64,000 bases of DNA from Paenimyroides baculatum (GCF_008629655.1 NZ_VWSG01000001.1:124001-188000), one strand, 5' to 3'; positions 51,685-61,222 are shown, numbered from the stretch's first letter. Numbers and translations are program-made. Notes: generated by a model not told the origin, from the sequence alone.

Positions 51685-52407
51685 ATGAAGCAAAATATAG
51701 TTGTAATACCTACTTTTAACGAAATAGAGAATATCGAAGATATTTTACGTGCGGTTATGAATTTGGAAACACCCATTGATGTTTTGGTGGTTGATGATAA
51801 TTCGCCCGACGGAACTTCGGAAAAAGTATTACAAATTGCAGAAGAATTTCCCGACAGAATTTTTTTGAAGAAAAGATTAAAGAAAAACGGATTGGGAACA
51901 GCCTATGTTGCCGGCTTTAAATGGGCGTTAAAGCATAATTACGAATACATTTTTGAAATGGATGCCGATTTTTCGCACAACCCGAATGATTTGTCAAAGT
52001 TGTTGGAAGTGTGTAAAAATGTAGCCGATGTCTCTATAGGCTCGCGCTACGTAAGAGGTGTAAACGTGGTGAACTGGCCTTTAAGCCGTGTATTGTTATC
52101 GTATTTTGCGTCGGTTTACGTGCGGTTTGTTACCAGCATGAATATTATGGATACCACGGCAGGTTTTATTTGCTACCATCGTTCGGTTTTAGAGCAGATC
52201 AATCTCGATAAAATTAAATTTGTGGGATACGCCTTTCAGATCGAAATGAAATATCGCGCATTTTCACGTAACTTTAAGCTGGTGGAAGTTCCCATTATTT
52301 TTACGGATAGAACGAAAGGAAAATCAAAAATGTCGGGCAGTATTATTAAAGAAGCCGTTTTTGGCGTTCTACAATTACGATTTAAAAAACTATTTAATAA
52401 ATTATAA
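51685..52407 (+). CDS. Polyprenol-phosphate mannosyltransferase-like glycosyltransferase (GT2)
   Basis: 240 residues. GT-A fold: VVIPTFNEIENIEDIL (5-20), catalytic acidic motif DVLVVDDNSPDGTSEKV, metal-binding EMDADFSHNP, and QIEMKYRAF / TDRTKGKSKMSGSI. It is the DPM1-type soluble enzyme without the C-terminal membrane helices of longer members. It makes polyprenyl-phosphate-mannose, used for O-mannosylation that flavobacteria carry out on secreted proteins. Its stop abuts the dihydroorotase start (52408). Confidence 0.92.
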   Translation: MKQNIVVIPTFNEIENIEDILRAVMNLETPIDVLVVDDNSPDGTSEKVLQIAEEFPDRIFLKKRLKKNGLGTAYVAGFKWALKHNYEYIFEMDADFSHNPNDLSKLLEVCKNVADVSIGSRYVRGVNVVNWPLSRVLLSYFASVYVRFVTSMNIMDTTAGFICYHRSVLEQINLDKIKFVGYAFQIEMKYRAFSRNFKLVEVPIIFTDRTKGKSKMSGSIIKEAVFGVLQLRFKKLFNKL

Positions 52408-53745
52408 ATGAGTACTCTTTTAATTAAAAACGGAACCATAGTTAACGAAGGAAAAGTTTTTAAAGCCGATATTTTTATCGAAAACGAAATCATTTCTAAA
52501 ATAGATACACAAATTACGGTTGCTGCCGATAAAGTGATCGATGCTTCGGGACTGCATATTTTTCCCGGTGTAATTGATGATCAGGTGCATTTTCGTGAAC
52601 CAGGTTTAACACACAAAGGCAACATTGCAACAGAATCTAAAGCGGCAATTGCAGGCGGAGTTACATCGTTCATTGAACAGCCAAACACCGTTCCAAATGC
52701 CGTTACACAAGAAATTTTAGAAGAGAAATATCAGATTGCAGCCAATACATCTTATGCGAATTATTCGTTTATGATGGGCGGAACCAATGATAATTTAGAA
52801 GAAGTTTTAAAGACAAATCCACGCAATGTAGCCGGAATTAAGTTGTTTTTAGGATCATCAACAGGAAATATGTTGGTTGATAACGAAGAGGTTTTAGAGA
52901 AAATATTCTCGTCGACAAAAATGCTGATTGCCGTTCATTGCGAAGACGAACAAACCATTCGCGAAAATCTTGAAAAAGCGAAAGAACAGTTTGGCGACGA
53001 TATTCCGGTAACACAACATCCAGTAATTCGTAGTGCCGAAGCATGTTATAAATCATCATCAAAAGCAATTGAATTAGCGAAGAAAACGGGCGCACGTCTG
53101 CATATTTTCCATATTAGCACGGGAATTGAAACCGATTTGTTCAGAAACGATATTCCGTTAGAAGAGAAAATGATTACTGCCGAAGTTTGCGTGCATCACT
53201 TGTATTTTTCAGACGAAGATTATAAAACCAAAGGTAATTTCATAAAATGGAATCCTGCGGTGAAATCGGCAACTGATCGAGAAAAAATATGGGAAGCATT
53301 GTTAGATGATCGCATTGATGTTATTGCAACCGACCATGCTCCACATACATTGGAAGAAAAATCTCAAAAATATTCTCAAGCTCCTTCTGGCGGACCGTTA
53401 GTTCAGCATTCGTTGATTACTATGTTGGAATTTGCAAAAGCAGGAAAAATAACGTTAGAAAAAGTCGTTCAAAAAATGATGCACAACCCAGCGATTCTGT
53501 TTAAAATAGAAAAACGCGGTTTTGTAAAAGAAGGTTTCTTTGCCGATTTGGTTTTGGTTGATTTAAACAGCGAAAATTGGACGGTTACCAAAGAAAACGT
53601 ATTGGCAAAATGCGGTTGGTCGCCTTTAGAGGGCGTTGATTTTACAACAAAAGTACAATCGACTGTTTTAAACGGAAAGGTTGTTATGGAAAACGGCGTT
53701 ATCAGCGAAGAACGTTTTGGTCAACGATTGTTATTCAACAGATAA
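52408..53745 (+). CDS. pyrC: Dihydroorotase
   Basis: 445 residues. Amidohydrolase metal site: DDQVHFREPG (metal-binding His pair near residues 58-60), TLIEQPN-type segment VTSFIEQPNTVPNA, then KLFLGSSTGNM with the carboxylated-lysine-type position, HCEDEQTI, IFHISTG and TDHAPHT. Length and signatures fit class I dihydroorotase, which makes dihydroorotate for pyrimidine synthesis. It directly follows the mannosyltransferase gene (adjacent, no spacer) and precedes a dispersed repeat and the DUF4296 gene. Confidence 0.9.
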   Translation: MSTLLIKNGTIVNEGKVFKADIFIENEIISKIDTQITVAADKVIDASGLHIFPGVIDDQVHFREPGLTHKGNIATESKAAIAGGVTSFIEQPNTVPNAVTQEILEEKYQIAANTSYANYSFMMGGTNDNLEEVLKTNPRNVAGIKLFLGSSTGNMLVDNEEVLEKIFSSTKMLIAVHCEDEQTIRENLEKAKEQFGDDIPVTQHPVIRSAEACYKSSSKAIELAKKTGARLHIFHISTGIETDLFRNDIPLEEKMITAEVCVHHLYFSDEDYKTKGNFIKWNPAVKSATDREKIWEALLDDRIDVIATDHAPHTLEEKSQKYSQAPSGGPLVQHSLITMLEFAKAGKITLEKVVQKMMHNPAILFKIEKRGFVKEGFFADLVLVDLNSENWTVTKENVLAKCGWSPLEGVDFTTKVQSTVLNGKVVMENGVISEERFGQRLLFNR

Positions 53746-53750
53746 TAATT

Positions 53751-53820
53751 CGTCACTTCGAGTAGCGTAACAAAGTGGAGCGTATCGAGAAGTTAAGTTC
53801 TCGACAAGCCCGAACTGACG
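53751..53820. repeat. Dispersed palindromic intergenic repeat, copy 2 (inverted)
   Basis: 70 bp, reverse complement of the element at 9178-9257 except for an 11-base insertion there and a few substitutions. Begins CGTCACTTCGAGTAGCG and ends CCCGAACTGACG. Confidence 0.8.
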
Positions 53821-53859
53821 AAAACGTGTAAAGAAGTTTAAATACACATATATAAAAGT

Positions 53860-54258
53860 ATGAAAAATTTAGTTTCAGTATTCTTTTTAATCATTCTGGT
53901 TGCTTGTTCAAACACAGAAAAAGCCGAAGTTTCTCAAGAAAAAATGGTCGATGTTTTGTATGATTTAACCGTATCATCAAGTGCGCGAAGTACCGCCAAC
54001 AGACGCGATACAATTCAATACGTTGTAGATTATAAGCAGATTTTGAAAAAGCACGGTATAGACAGTTTAAAGTTTATCAAAGCACAAAAAGTCTATCAGC
54101 AAGATCCCGATGTGTATGCAGTAATTTATGATTCAGTTCAAAAACGTCTTCAGAAAAAGTTAGAAGAAGTTCGCGCAACCAAATTGGATTCAACCGAAGA
54201 AAAACTCAATCCGGTTATAAGTATTAAAGACGTTCCGTTCTCACGTCGCAGAGAATAA
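53860..54258 (+). CDS. DUF4296 lipoprotein
   Basis: 132 residues. Lipoprotein signal to Cys16 (ILVAC-S). The mature domain is helical with EKMVDVLYDLTVSSSARS and VYQQDPDVYAVIYDSVQKRL, the pattern of the DUF4296 family. Function unknown; the gene normally follows dihydroorotase in flavobacteria, as here. Confidence 0.88.
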   Translation: MKNLVSVFFLIILVACSNTEKAEVSQEKMVDVLYDLTVSSSARSTANRRDTIQYVVDYKQILKKHGIDSLKFIKAQKVYQQDPDVYAVIYDSVQKRLQKKLEEVRATKLDSTEEKLNPVISIKDVPFSRRRE

Positions 54259-54308
54259 TAATTTAGCAAAGTCACATTTTTTGTGGCTTTCTTTATTTCT
54301 GAAAATAC

Positions 54309-54316
54309 TATATTTG
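54309..54316 (+). promoter_or_regulatory. -7 box of tyrS
   Basis: TATATTTG matches TAnnTTTG, 18 bases before ATG 54334. It lies inside the longer reading frame that begins at 54283 (GTG), so the shorter tyrS start is favoured. Confidence 0.5.
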
Positions 54317-54333
54317 CACAAAATATTTTAAAG

Positions 54334-55638
54334 ATGAAAAATTTAGTAGAAGAATTACGCTGGCGCGGGCTTGTTCATGACATGATGCCTGGAACAGAAG
54401 AACAATTAACAAAAGAATCTACTACAGCATATATTGGTTTCGATCCAACATCCGATTCATTACACATAGGTAGTTTAGTGCCTATTATTATATTAAAGCA
54501 TTTAAGAGATTTCGGACACAAGCCAATCGCTTTGGTTGGTGGTGCTACTGGTATGATTGGCGATCCATCAGGAAAATCAGACGAAAGAAATTTGTTAGAC
54601 GAAGCTACGCTTACTAAAAACGTAAACGGAATAAAAGCTTTGTTATCTCGTTTTTTAGATTTTGATGCGAAAGATGAAAACGCTCCTATTTTAGTAAATA
54701 ACTACGATTGGATGAAAGATTTTTCGTTCATTGAATTTGCGCGCGATGTAGGTAAGCGTATTACCGTAAATTACATGATGGCAAAAGATTCAGTAAAAAA
54801 ACGTTTTGAAAGCGATGGTGCCGGAATGAGTTTTACCGAGTTTACCTATCAATTAATTCAAGGGTACGATTTTTACCATTTAAATAAAAAATACAACTGT
54901 TTGTTACAGATGGGCGGAAGTGATCAGTGGGGAAATATTACTACGGGAACCGAATTGGTACGCCGTATGAATGTTGACAGTGAAGAGCGAGCGAAAGCTT
55001 ATGCAATGACTTGTCCGTTGATAACAAAAGCTGATGGAACAAAATTTGGAAAATCAGAAGGTGGAAATATCTGGTTAACAGCAGATAAAACTTCGGTATA
55101 TAAATTTTACCAATATTGGTTGAATACAGCAGATGCCGATGCAGAAAAATACATCAAGATTTTTACTTTTTTAACGAAAGAAGAAATCGAAAAAATAATA
55201 GCAGAACATAACGAAGCACCACATTTACGTCCGTTACAAAAACGTTTGGCAGAAGAAGTAACCGTAATGGTTCATTCGCGCGAAGATTTTGAAAACGCTG
55301 TAAAAGCATCAGGAATTTTGTTTGGAAATGCATCGGCAGAAGATTTAAAAGCATTAGACGCTAAAACCTTTTTAGAAGTTTTCGATGGCGTTCCGCAAGC
55401 AGAAATTTCAATGGAAGATTTAAAAGCAGGAATTGATATCGTTGAGGTTTTAAATGCGAAATCTGGCTTTATGAAATCGAATGGAGAAGCAAGAAGAGCT
55501 TTAACAGAAAATTCGATCTCTGTAAACCGTGAAAAAGTTCAGGAAGACTTTAGTTTATCAACAAACGATTTAATAAACAATCAATTTGTGTTACTGCAAA
55601 AAGGTAAGAAAAATTATTTTATTTTAAACGTGAAATAA
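54334..55638 (+). CDS. tyrS: Tyrosyl-tRNA synthetase
   Basis: 434 residues from ATG 54334 (the GTG at 54283 adds 17 residues that contain the promoter -7 box). Class I motifs HIGH (DSLHIGSL, near 39-46) and KMSKS-like KFGKS ([10 protein letters not shown]) plus [21 protein letters not shown] tyrosine-binding region and a C-terminal S4 domain ([17 protein letters not shown]). Bacterial short TyrRS. A terminator follows at 55643-55669. Confidence 0.96.
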   Translation: MKNLVEELRWRGLVHDMMPGTEEQLTKESTTAYIGFDPTSDSLHIGSLVPIIILKHLRDFGHKPIALVGGATGMIGDPSGKSDERNLLDEATLTKNVNGIKALLSRFLDFDAKDENAPILVNNYDWMKDFSFIEFARDVGKRITVNYMMAKDSVKKRFESDGAGMSFTEFTYQLIQGYDFYHLNKKYNCLLQMGGSDQWGNITTGTELVRRMNVDSEERAKAYAMTCPLITKADGTKFGKSEGGNIWLTADKTSVYKFYQYWLNTADADAEKYIKIFTFLTKEEIEKIIAEHNEAPHLRPLQKRLAEEVTVMVHSREDFENAVKASGILFGNASAEDLKALDAKTFLEVFDGVPQAEISMEDLKAGIDIVEVLNAKSGFMKSNGEARRALTENSISVNREKVQEDFSLSTNDLINNQFVLLQKGKKNYFILNVK

Positions 55639-55642
55639 GAAT

Positions 55643-55669
55643 AAAACCTCAGTGAAAGCTGAGGTTTTT
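55643..55669 (+). terminator. Terminator after tyrS
   Basis: AAAACCTCAG, loop TGAAAG, CTGAGGTTTT, followed by T's. Confidence 0.85.
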
Positions 55670-55710
55670 TATTTTGAAATAAAGTTTGATATTTCGACGA
55701 AAGATGAAAT

Positions 55711-56691
55711 CTAGTAAACCATTAAATTACAACCTCGAATATCCGAATTATCAAATCTTCCCAAAACTTCAAACGAAAAGTTAGAATATTTTTTACCTAA
55801 ATCTTGTGTAGCAATAAACGAACACGAATTAATATTTGCCAAATCAATGATGTTGATTCCCCCTGTTTTGCCTTCATCAATAATAGTTAAGGGATCTTCG
55901 GTGTCTCGAATTAAAATATCCATCCAAGGCGGACATTCAAAAATACCATCGCCTAATGAATAAGCTTGAGATAGCAATTCGGTCATTCCGTATTCTGAAT
56001 GAATTTTTTCCACTCCAAAACCTTCAGCTAAAATAGTATGCAGTTCTTCGCGAATCATTTCTTTACGCTTGCCTTTCATACCACCAGTTTCCATAATAAT
56101 GGTGTTTTTAAGGTTGAACTTTTGTAGTTCAATTAAATCCAAAAGAGCGTAAGTAACACCAATTAAAAGCACATTTTGTCCGCTGTTATCTAATTCGACT
56201 AATTTCTGTGCAAGTTCGTTGTAATTATGCAGATAAAAACCAGAATCTGGATGATTTGATCCTTCGATAAAATCTTTTGCCATATAAATTAACGACGACC
56301 CTTCACGTTCCAAATAGGAGGGAAGCAGAGCTAAAACAGCATAATTTTCAATATTTCCGTAAAATTTTGAAAACGCACTGCGAAAACTGGCTTCATAAAA
56401 TCCTAAATCGGTTACGTGGTGTTTTGAGGTGATCATACCGGTGGTTCCGCTGCTTGTAAAAGTTGTTTGCACAGCATCTATCGAACTTAATATATCTTTC
56501 GATTTAAAAAATTCGATCGGTAAAAAAGGAATCTCGGTAAGATGCTTTATATTCTCCGGACTTTTCTTTAACAGCAAACAGTATTTTTGATACACTTCGT
56601 TATGCTGAAACTGAAAGCGGAAAACCTTCATAGCCGTTTTGTGAAATTCTTTTGTGGTATGTATGGAAATGATGTCTTCTGGAGTAAACAC
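55711..56691 (-). CDS. LuxE-like acyl-protein synthetase/acyltransferase
   Basis: 326 residues from GTG 56691. Core motifs: TFTSSGTTGMITSKHHV (AMP/fatty-acyl activation), SEYGMTELLSQAYSLGDG and DPLTIIDEGKTGGINIIDLA, which are those of the LuxE-type acyl-protein synthetase family, adenylate-forming enzymes that activate a fatty acid. The longer frame to 56733 is unlikely, since it overlaps the -7 box TAATTTTG (56710-56717 minus) and the terminator at 56727-56753. It probably activates an acyl group for transfer to a lipid or polysaccharide. Neighbour genes give no further hint. Confidence 0.82.
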   Translation of the reverse strand: MFTPEDIISIHTTKEFHKTAMKVFRFQFQHNEVYQKYCLLLKKSPENIKHLTEIPFLPIEFFKSKDILSSIDAVQTTFTSSGTTGMITSKHHVTDLGFYEASFRSAFSKFYGNIENYAVLALLPSYLEREGSSLIYMAKDFIEGSNHPDSGFYLHNYNELAQKLVELDNSGQNVLLIGVTYALLDLIELQKFNLKNTIIMETGGMKGKRKEMIREELHTILAEGFGVEKIHSEYGMTELLSQAYSLGDGIFECPPWMDILIRDTEDPLTIIDEGKTGGINIIDLANINSCSFIATQDLGKKYSNFSFEVLGRFDNSDIRGCNLMVY

Positions 56692-56709
56692 GATTTTTGT
56701 TTTAATGTA

Positions 56710-56717
56710 CAAAATTA
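56710..56717 (-). promoter_or_regulatory. -7 box of the LuxE-like gene
   Basis: Minus-strand TAATTTTG matches TAnnTTTG, 18 bases before GTG 56691; helps fix the start of the LuxE-like gene. Confidence 0.5.
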
Positions 56718-56726
56718 CGAATAAAA

Positions 56727-56753
56727 AAAGCATCTCGGTTAGGAGATGCTTTT
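56727..56753 (-). terminator. Terminator after the broken T9SS gene
   Basis: AAAAGCATCTC, loop GGTTA, GGAGATGCTTTT; 10 bases beyond the stop of the T9SS protein gene. Confidence 0.85.
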
Positions 56754-56762
56754 ATAGAAAAT

Positions 56763-58424
56763 CTATTTTTTAATTAATTTAATACTATTCACTGTTTTAT
56801 TTTTTAAATGAACTTTTAAAACATAAGTTGCTGATGTTAGATTTTCAATTGAACCAAAAATAGTGTTCCCTTGTGATACTAATTTACCTGATAAATCAAA
56901 TAATTCCCACTTTTCTAATTCATTATTTTGATTATTTATAGTAAACTGTGAAGTAGTAGGGTTTGGATAAACAGAAATCATATTATTGACTAAACTATTT
57001 TGATAATTTTCCTCTTTGTCAAGATCATAATATAATTCTACAATTTGTAAAGGAAATCTTGTTGTAGAAGGTTTCATTGCGGGGCATTTTTTTATTGCTG
57101 CTAAATAACTTGATCCTGCTGTAATTTCAGTATCAGGTAATAAAGTAATACTATTACCTGCATTCATTATAATATTTTTGTTATTTGTATTATAATTTAA
57201 TTGCGTAGTAATATTATTTCCTACTTGATAAACATAATTAGTGTTAGTTTCTGGAGCTGATAATGTAATGTCTGGTATGCAATTATTATGTAGTGGGATT
57301 AATTGTGGTAATCCCAATCTGCCATTTTTACCATTTAGATATGTATTGCTTATATCTAAATAGCTGCTTCCATATATGTCAGGATTTATTATTTTCCCCA
57401 AATAATTACCTGATCCTATAATAGCATATATGTCATTATGCATATTCCTTTGAATCATTGTGGGTGAATTAAAAGCATTGCTTCCTGTATAAATTGTATT
57501 TATAATTAGTGAGCTTTGAGAATTAGCTATATCTATTGCGAATAGCTTATTAAGACCATAACCACATAAATATAATATGGAGCCATCTTTGTTGAATTCA
57601 GATGAGAACGTATTAACAGAATTTATATTTATAAAATAATCATTAGTAATATTACCAGTTGCATTATTAAATGAAAATACATTATTACCTGTGTAAGTTG
57701 ACCATCTGTTAATTGAAATTAAGTGGGTGAAATTTAAATTTGTATTAATTTTTGGAGAAACTCTTATACTGCCCACATAATTAAAAACATAATTTAAAGA
57801 ATTAGCAACAGGTGTAGAACTTAAACCATTACTGTCTAATAAATAAGAGTACAAATAATTTCCGTTAGGTATTAAAATCCAGTAAGAACTACCGTCTGCG
57901 TGAGGTAATGCAGTTATCGCTTCAGTTTGCATAATATTACCGCCAGGATCAAGAACAGGAATATTTTTAGAAGCAGGTACAACAGCTCCTAAATTCAAGC
58001 CATTTGAACCTATGGGGCCTAAAGACATATCAATGATAGTATAAGCTATAAAAGAAGTTGGCGGGTTGGATAATGCCATTGCTGTAGTAAAAACATAGTA
58101 CTTGTTAGAGTTAGAAGGGTCTTTTACAATAGCTAGTTGCTGGCTGGAATCATTACCTGCTAATCCTGTGCCGTTTTGCATGATTTGGTGCTGCCTATTC
58201 CATACCGTTATCCCATCTGTATAAAATAACAAATTACCATTACTATCACTTGCCGTACCAACGGCTTAAAAAGTATCTATTTGGCTGTTTGTGAGTACGG
58301 TAGGTGTAGCTGTCAAAAAATTAACGGCTGCCTTATTCCCAAAATACCAGTTGTCGTTTTCGCCCTGCGAAAACGCAAGTAAAGGAAACAATATCCAAAA
58401 CCAAAGTAAAAATTTATTTTTCAT
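56763..58424 (-). pseudogene. T9SS-secreted protein gene interrupted by an in-frame stop
   Basis: A 554-codon frame from ATG 58424 to 56763 has one internal stop, TAA at 58266-58268 (codon 53). Before it are a signal peptide (MKNKFLLWFW...AFSQG) and NDNWYFGNKAAVNF; after it the frame continues with AVGTASDSNGNLLFYTDGIT, the normal continuation of this family (NNWYFG ... SDSNGNLLFYTDG). The C-terminus is a type A T9SS sorting domain (VYPNPTTSQFTINN, then SATYVLKVHLKNK). A single G-to-T change (GAA to TAA) would explain it. The protein would be a secreted repeat-propeller protein exported by T9SS. Either a recent nonsense mutation or a sequencing error. From 58232 a partial 489-residue frame can still be read. 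Confidence 0.85.
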
Positions 58425-58443
58425 AATCTTTATGTTTTGAATA

Positions 58444-59376
58444 TTAGTTTTGTGCTTTTAAAAGTTGTTTTACCTGTGCTTTTAATTCTTCCAGTTGTTT
58501 TTCTTGGTTTATTAGGTGTAAGGTTAATTCTTCTATTTTTTCTTGTTGTATGGTAATTATTTCGCCCACTTCAATACCGTTTTCTTTAACCTGTGCTGCA
58601 GACGGTACATTAGGCAAATGCCCGTTTTGTTTAATAAACTGTTCTACTTCTTTTAGGCTTTTTAAATTGTAGTTATCTGCAAAAACATAATCTGCCCATT
58701 GTGCTTTTAGTATAACACGTACTTCTTCGGTTAAAATACCACCGTTTACAAATAAATTGTAGACCGAAACATTTACGCCACCCGCGGTTGTTGGGAAAGT
58801 ACCAAAAGCATAACCAATACCTACTTTGCCGTTAAATTTTAATTTGTCGTTTGCAAAATCTCCCCAAATTAATGGTTTGTCTGACCAGCTATTTTCAATC
58901 CATAAAGTGTTATTCTCTTCAATAGTTGCAGAGCAGTTATTTCCAATTAATATATTATTAGATCCGTTACCTGTGTCAAAACCAGTGTCAGTTCCAATAA
59001 AAATATTATTACTTCCCCAATTCTCGAATCCACTACCTTTGCCTAAAAAAGTGTTGTTAGAGCCAGGATTAGACCCACCTGCATTTGAACCTAAAAAGGT
59101 ATTATTAATTCCTGTAGTGATTGAACCGCCACTATTACTGCCTATGATTGTGTTTTCTGAGCCAGAAGAATTATATCTAGCTGTTTGATATCCAATGAAA
59201 GTATTATTACTGCCTGTGGTTGCTTTCCCTGAATAAGTCCCATAAAAGGTGTTGTATACACCCGCATTTCCAGCTTGTAATCCACCACTTGTTACATTTG
59301 CGGTTGATGCTACGTTTTGTGCCTGTGCTGAAAGTGTTGCAGCAATAAAGATTAACGATAATAAATTTTTTTTCAT
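58444..59376 (-). CDS. Repeat-rich surface protein with tail-fibre-type C-terminus
   Basis: 310 residues. Signal peptide (1-19, AQAQ). Residues 55-150 hold six to seven repeats of the pattern G-x-N-N-T-[FI]-[IL]-G (GSNNTFIG, GSENTIIG, GINNTFLG, GSNNTFLG, GSNNIFIG, GSNNILIG), as in YadA-like/trimeric adhesin heads. Residues 235-270 (LKSLKEVEQFIKQNGHLPNV) resemble the pre-tail segment of chaperone-dependent tail-fibre domains, and the last 40 residues are a Leu/Glu/Gln coiled coil (IEELTLHLINQEKQLEELK). No T9SS sorting domain. It is 19 bases upstream of the broken T9SS gene, likely the same transcript. Confidence 0.8.
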   Translation of the reverse strand: MKKNLLSLIFIAATLSAQAQNVASTANVTSGGLQAGNAGVYNTFYGTYSGKATTGSNNTFIGYQTARYNSSGSENTIIGSNSGGSITTGINNTFLGSNAGGSNPGSNNTFLGKGSGFENWGSNNIFIGTDTGFDTGNGSNNILIGNNCSATIEENNTLWIENSWSDKPLIWGDFANDKLKFNGKVGIGYAFGTFPTTAGGVNVSVYNLFVNGGILTEEVRVILKAQWADYVFADNYNLKSLKEVEQFIKQNGHLPNVPSAAQVKENGIEVGEIITIQQEKIEELTLHLINQEKQLEELKAQVKQLLKAQN

Positions 59377-59533
59377 AATTTAAAATTTTTAAGATTAGTG
59401 TGTTTTAAAAATAGTTAAATTATGTTAATTAAAAACGGCATAAATATGTTATTTTACAATTATTTAAAATGAGTTCTCAACTTCGCCAGAAGTGACACAA
59501 ACTCTAACTAAACTGTAGAAATACTTGTAAAAT

Positions 59534-59563
59534 AAAAAAGCATCTCATAATTGAGATGCTTTT
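59534..59563 (-). terminator. Terminator after the 325-residue T9SS gene
   Basis: AAAAAAGCATCTCA, loop TAA, TTGAGATGCTTTTA. Confidence 0.8.
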
Positions 59564-59582
59564 AAGTTATATTGAGTGAAAA

Positions 59583-60560
59583 TTATTTGATAATAACTTT
59601 ACGTGTAGCTGTTTTACCAGCTTCGTTTATTTTTGCTACATAAATACCTGCTTTTAATGTAGAAACGTTTACCTGATAAACAGTTGTAACATCTAATACT
59701 TTTTTACCTGTTAAATCAAATAACTGTACGTTTTTATCAGCAGTACTGTTTGAAGTAATGTTTAAAACATCGTTTACCGGGTTAGGGAAAATGTTTAAAC
59801 CTTCGATGTTATTTTCTTTAGTAGAAGCGTTCACATAATTTACAGCTCCCCAATTATTCGCTAAAATCATTTCATCAACTTCAACTTTTCCCGTACCTGA
59901 ACCATTTCTTAAAAATATAGATAAGATTGATGGGGGTAATGTTGGTGGAGTACTAGTGTTATTTGTTAAAGTAGCAGTTGGTTCAGTAGAAACCCCAACA
60001 GTAGGGTTAATCCATAATGATGCAGCTCCAGTAGCGACATCATATTTTGCTACTATAAATACAGGTGTTCCAAATGGTAAATCGGTAGTATCAAAGTTTA
60101 CAGTACCTCCATTACCTGCAGTGTTACGTAGTCCTAAATTAAATGTTGTAGCTGTAGTACCTGGCTTAGCATGAACCTGAGCAAACATTTTAGAGTAACC
60201 TGTTGCTGCAGCTATATCTCCAAAACCAGTAAAATAATCACCAGCTGCAGCTAAATCTGTAGCATCAACATAGTTTATAATAGCAGATAAATATGCTGTA
60301 GTTGTAATAGGACTTGTTGAAGCCTTGTTGATATCTTCAAAAAGTACATTACTGTCTAAAAGAACTTTATCTCCTGTAGAAGTAATCCCTGTATAAGTTA
60401 AGCTACCTGCAGTGGTAACCACTTCGCCAGGAGTTTGCCCACTATGTGAAACCCAACCATTTGCATTTAAAGATCCCGTGTAATTAAAACTATCTGAGGT
60501 TTGTGCATTAGCAGCAAAAGAAGCTGCAATAATTGTAACTAAAGTGTAAATTTTTTTCAT
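59583..60560 (-). CDS. T9SS type A sorting domain protein, putative surface cargo
   Basis: 325 residues. Signal peptide 1-19 (ANAQ). A beta-rich region without recognised domain (25-245) is followed by the type A sorting domain: LNIFPNPVNDVLNITS (254-269), QLFDLTGKKVLDV, STLKAGIYVAKINEAGKT and the end ATRKVIIK. It is exported across the outer membrane by T9SS and attached to or released from the surface. The domain at 25-245 contains SGQTPGEVVTTAGSLTYTG and GAASLWINPTVGVST, the concanavalin-like pattern of autotransporter-style LamG/DUF-like proteins; not assigned. Own promoter and terminator. Confidence 0.88.
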   Translation of the reverse strand: MKKIYTLVTIIAASFAANAQTSDSFNYTGSLNANGWVSHSGQTPGEVVTTAGSLTYTGITSTGDKVLLDSNVLFEDINKASTSPITTTAYLSAIINYVDATDLAAAGDYFTGFGDIAAATGYSKMFAQVHAKPGTTATTFNLGLRNTAGNGGTVNFDTTDLPFGTPVFIVAKYDVATGAASLWINPTVGVSTEPTATLTNNTSTPPTLPPSILSIFLRNGSGTGKVEVDEMILANNWGAVNYVNASTKENNIEGLNIFPNPVNDVLNITSNSTADKNVQLFDLTGKKVLDVTTVYQVNVSTLKAGIYVAKINEAGKTATRKVIIK

Positions 60561-60651
60561 CTCTAAATTGTTTTTAAATTTTACTATGCAAAGTTACGGT
60601 AATTTTTTAAACCGTAAAAATGTGTATGTTACTAAATTGTTTCCATTAAAA

Positions 60652-60674
60652 AAGCCCACATATATTGTGGGCTT
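60652..60674 (-). terminator. Terminator after the sorting-domain-only gene
   Basis: AAGCCCACA, loop TATAT, TGTGGGCTT followed by T-rich sequence on the minus strand. Confidence 0.75.
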
Positions 60675-60679
60675 AATGG

Positions 60680-61030
60680 TTATTTTATTACAATTTTTCG
60701 TGTAATGCTGTTATTTTTTTCGGACAGTTTTAAAATATAAACACCGGCTTTTAAGTTGGCTACATTTAGTTCTTTTTGGTAGCCGTTCATTTCGGTAGTT
60801 AAAATGCGTTTGCCCAGCATATCGTAAAGTTCTATTGCTTTTACAGAATTGGTTTCGGCATTAATATATATTTTTCCGCTGGTAACCGGGTTCGGGTAAA
60901 TTTGAACCTTATCTAGCGTATTTTCGGTTTTTACTTGGTCTGCTACTCCACTGTTTTTAGCTGTTTGTGCTTGCGCAGAAAAGCTTGTTATAATTAACAT
61001 TAGAAGTATATATAGGTATTTTTCTTTCAT
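60680..61030 (-). CDS. Short secreted protein consisting almost only of a T9SS sorting domain
   Basis: 116 residues. Signal peptide 1-21 (SAQAQ), a 20-residue linker, then the type A sorting domain (KVQIYPNPVTSGKIYINAET, ELYDMLGKRILTTEMNG, ANLKAGVYILKLSEKNNSI, TRKIVIK). There is no cargo domain. The gene is complete with terminator. It might be a decoy, a competitor for the T9SS sortase, or a remnant of a longer gene. Confidence 0.8.
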   Translation of the reverse strand: MKEKYLYILLMLIITSFSAQAQTAKNSGVADQVKTENTLDKVQIYPNPVTSGKIYINAETNSVKAIELYDMLGKRILTTEMNGYQKELNVANLKAGVYILKLSEKNNSITRKIVIK

Positions 61031-61085
61031 AACTTTAATTTTAATAAGTAAATATATAAAATAAATATCAAATAAAATACCAAAA

Positions 61086-61114
61086 AAATAACCTCAATAA
61101 AAAATTGAGGTTAT
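61086..61114 (-). terminator. Terminator after the beta-helix lipoprotein gene
   Basis: AAATAACCTCAAT, loop AAAA, ATTGAGGTTATTT, about 110 bases downstream of the stop codon; 61115-61222 is otherwise empty. Confidence 0.75.
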
Positions 61115-61222
61115 TTATGAAGATTTTAACTGATTTACTGTTTGTTTAAGTTGTTACATACCTTGATTTTGCTTGGTATGACAGACTGACTTAAATTGTG
61201 ACAGTAAACTATTTGAAATTTA

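Noticed and set aside
54283..54333. N-terminal extension of tyrS from GTG
   Set aside because: Contains the -7 promoter box and gives a non-conserved peptide.
58266..58268. Programmed read-through or recoding at the internal TAA
   Set aside because: No stimulatory structure was seen around it, TAA is the least leaky stop, and a single-base nonsense change is simpler.
58444..59376. Prophage tail fibre
   Set aside because: No other phage genes nearby; the protein has a secretion signal and adhesin-type repeats.
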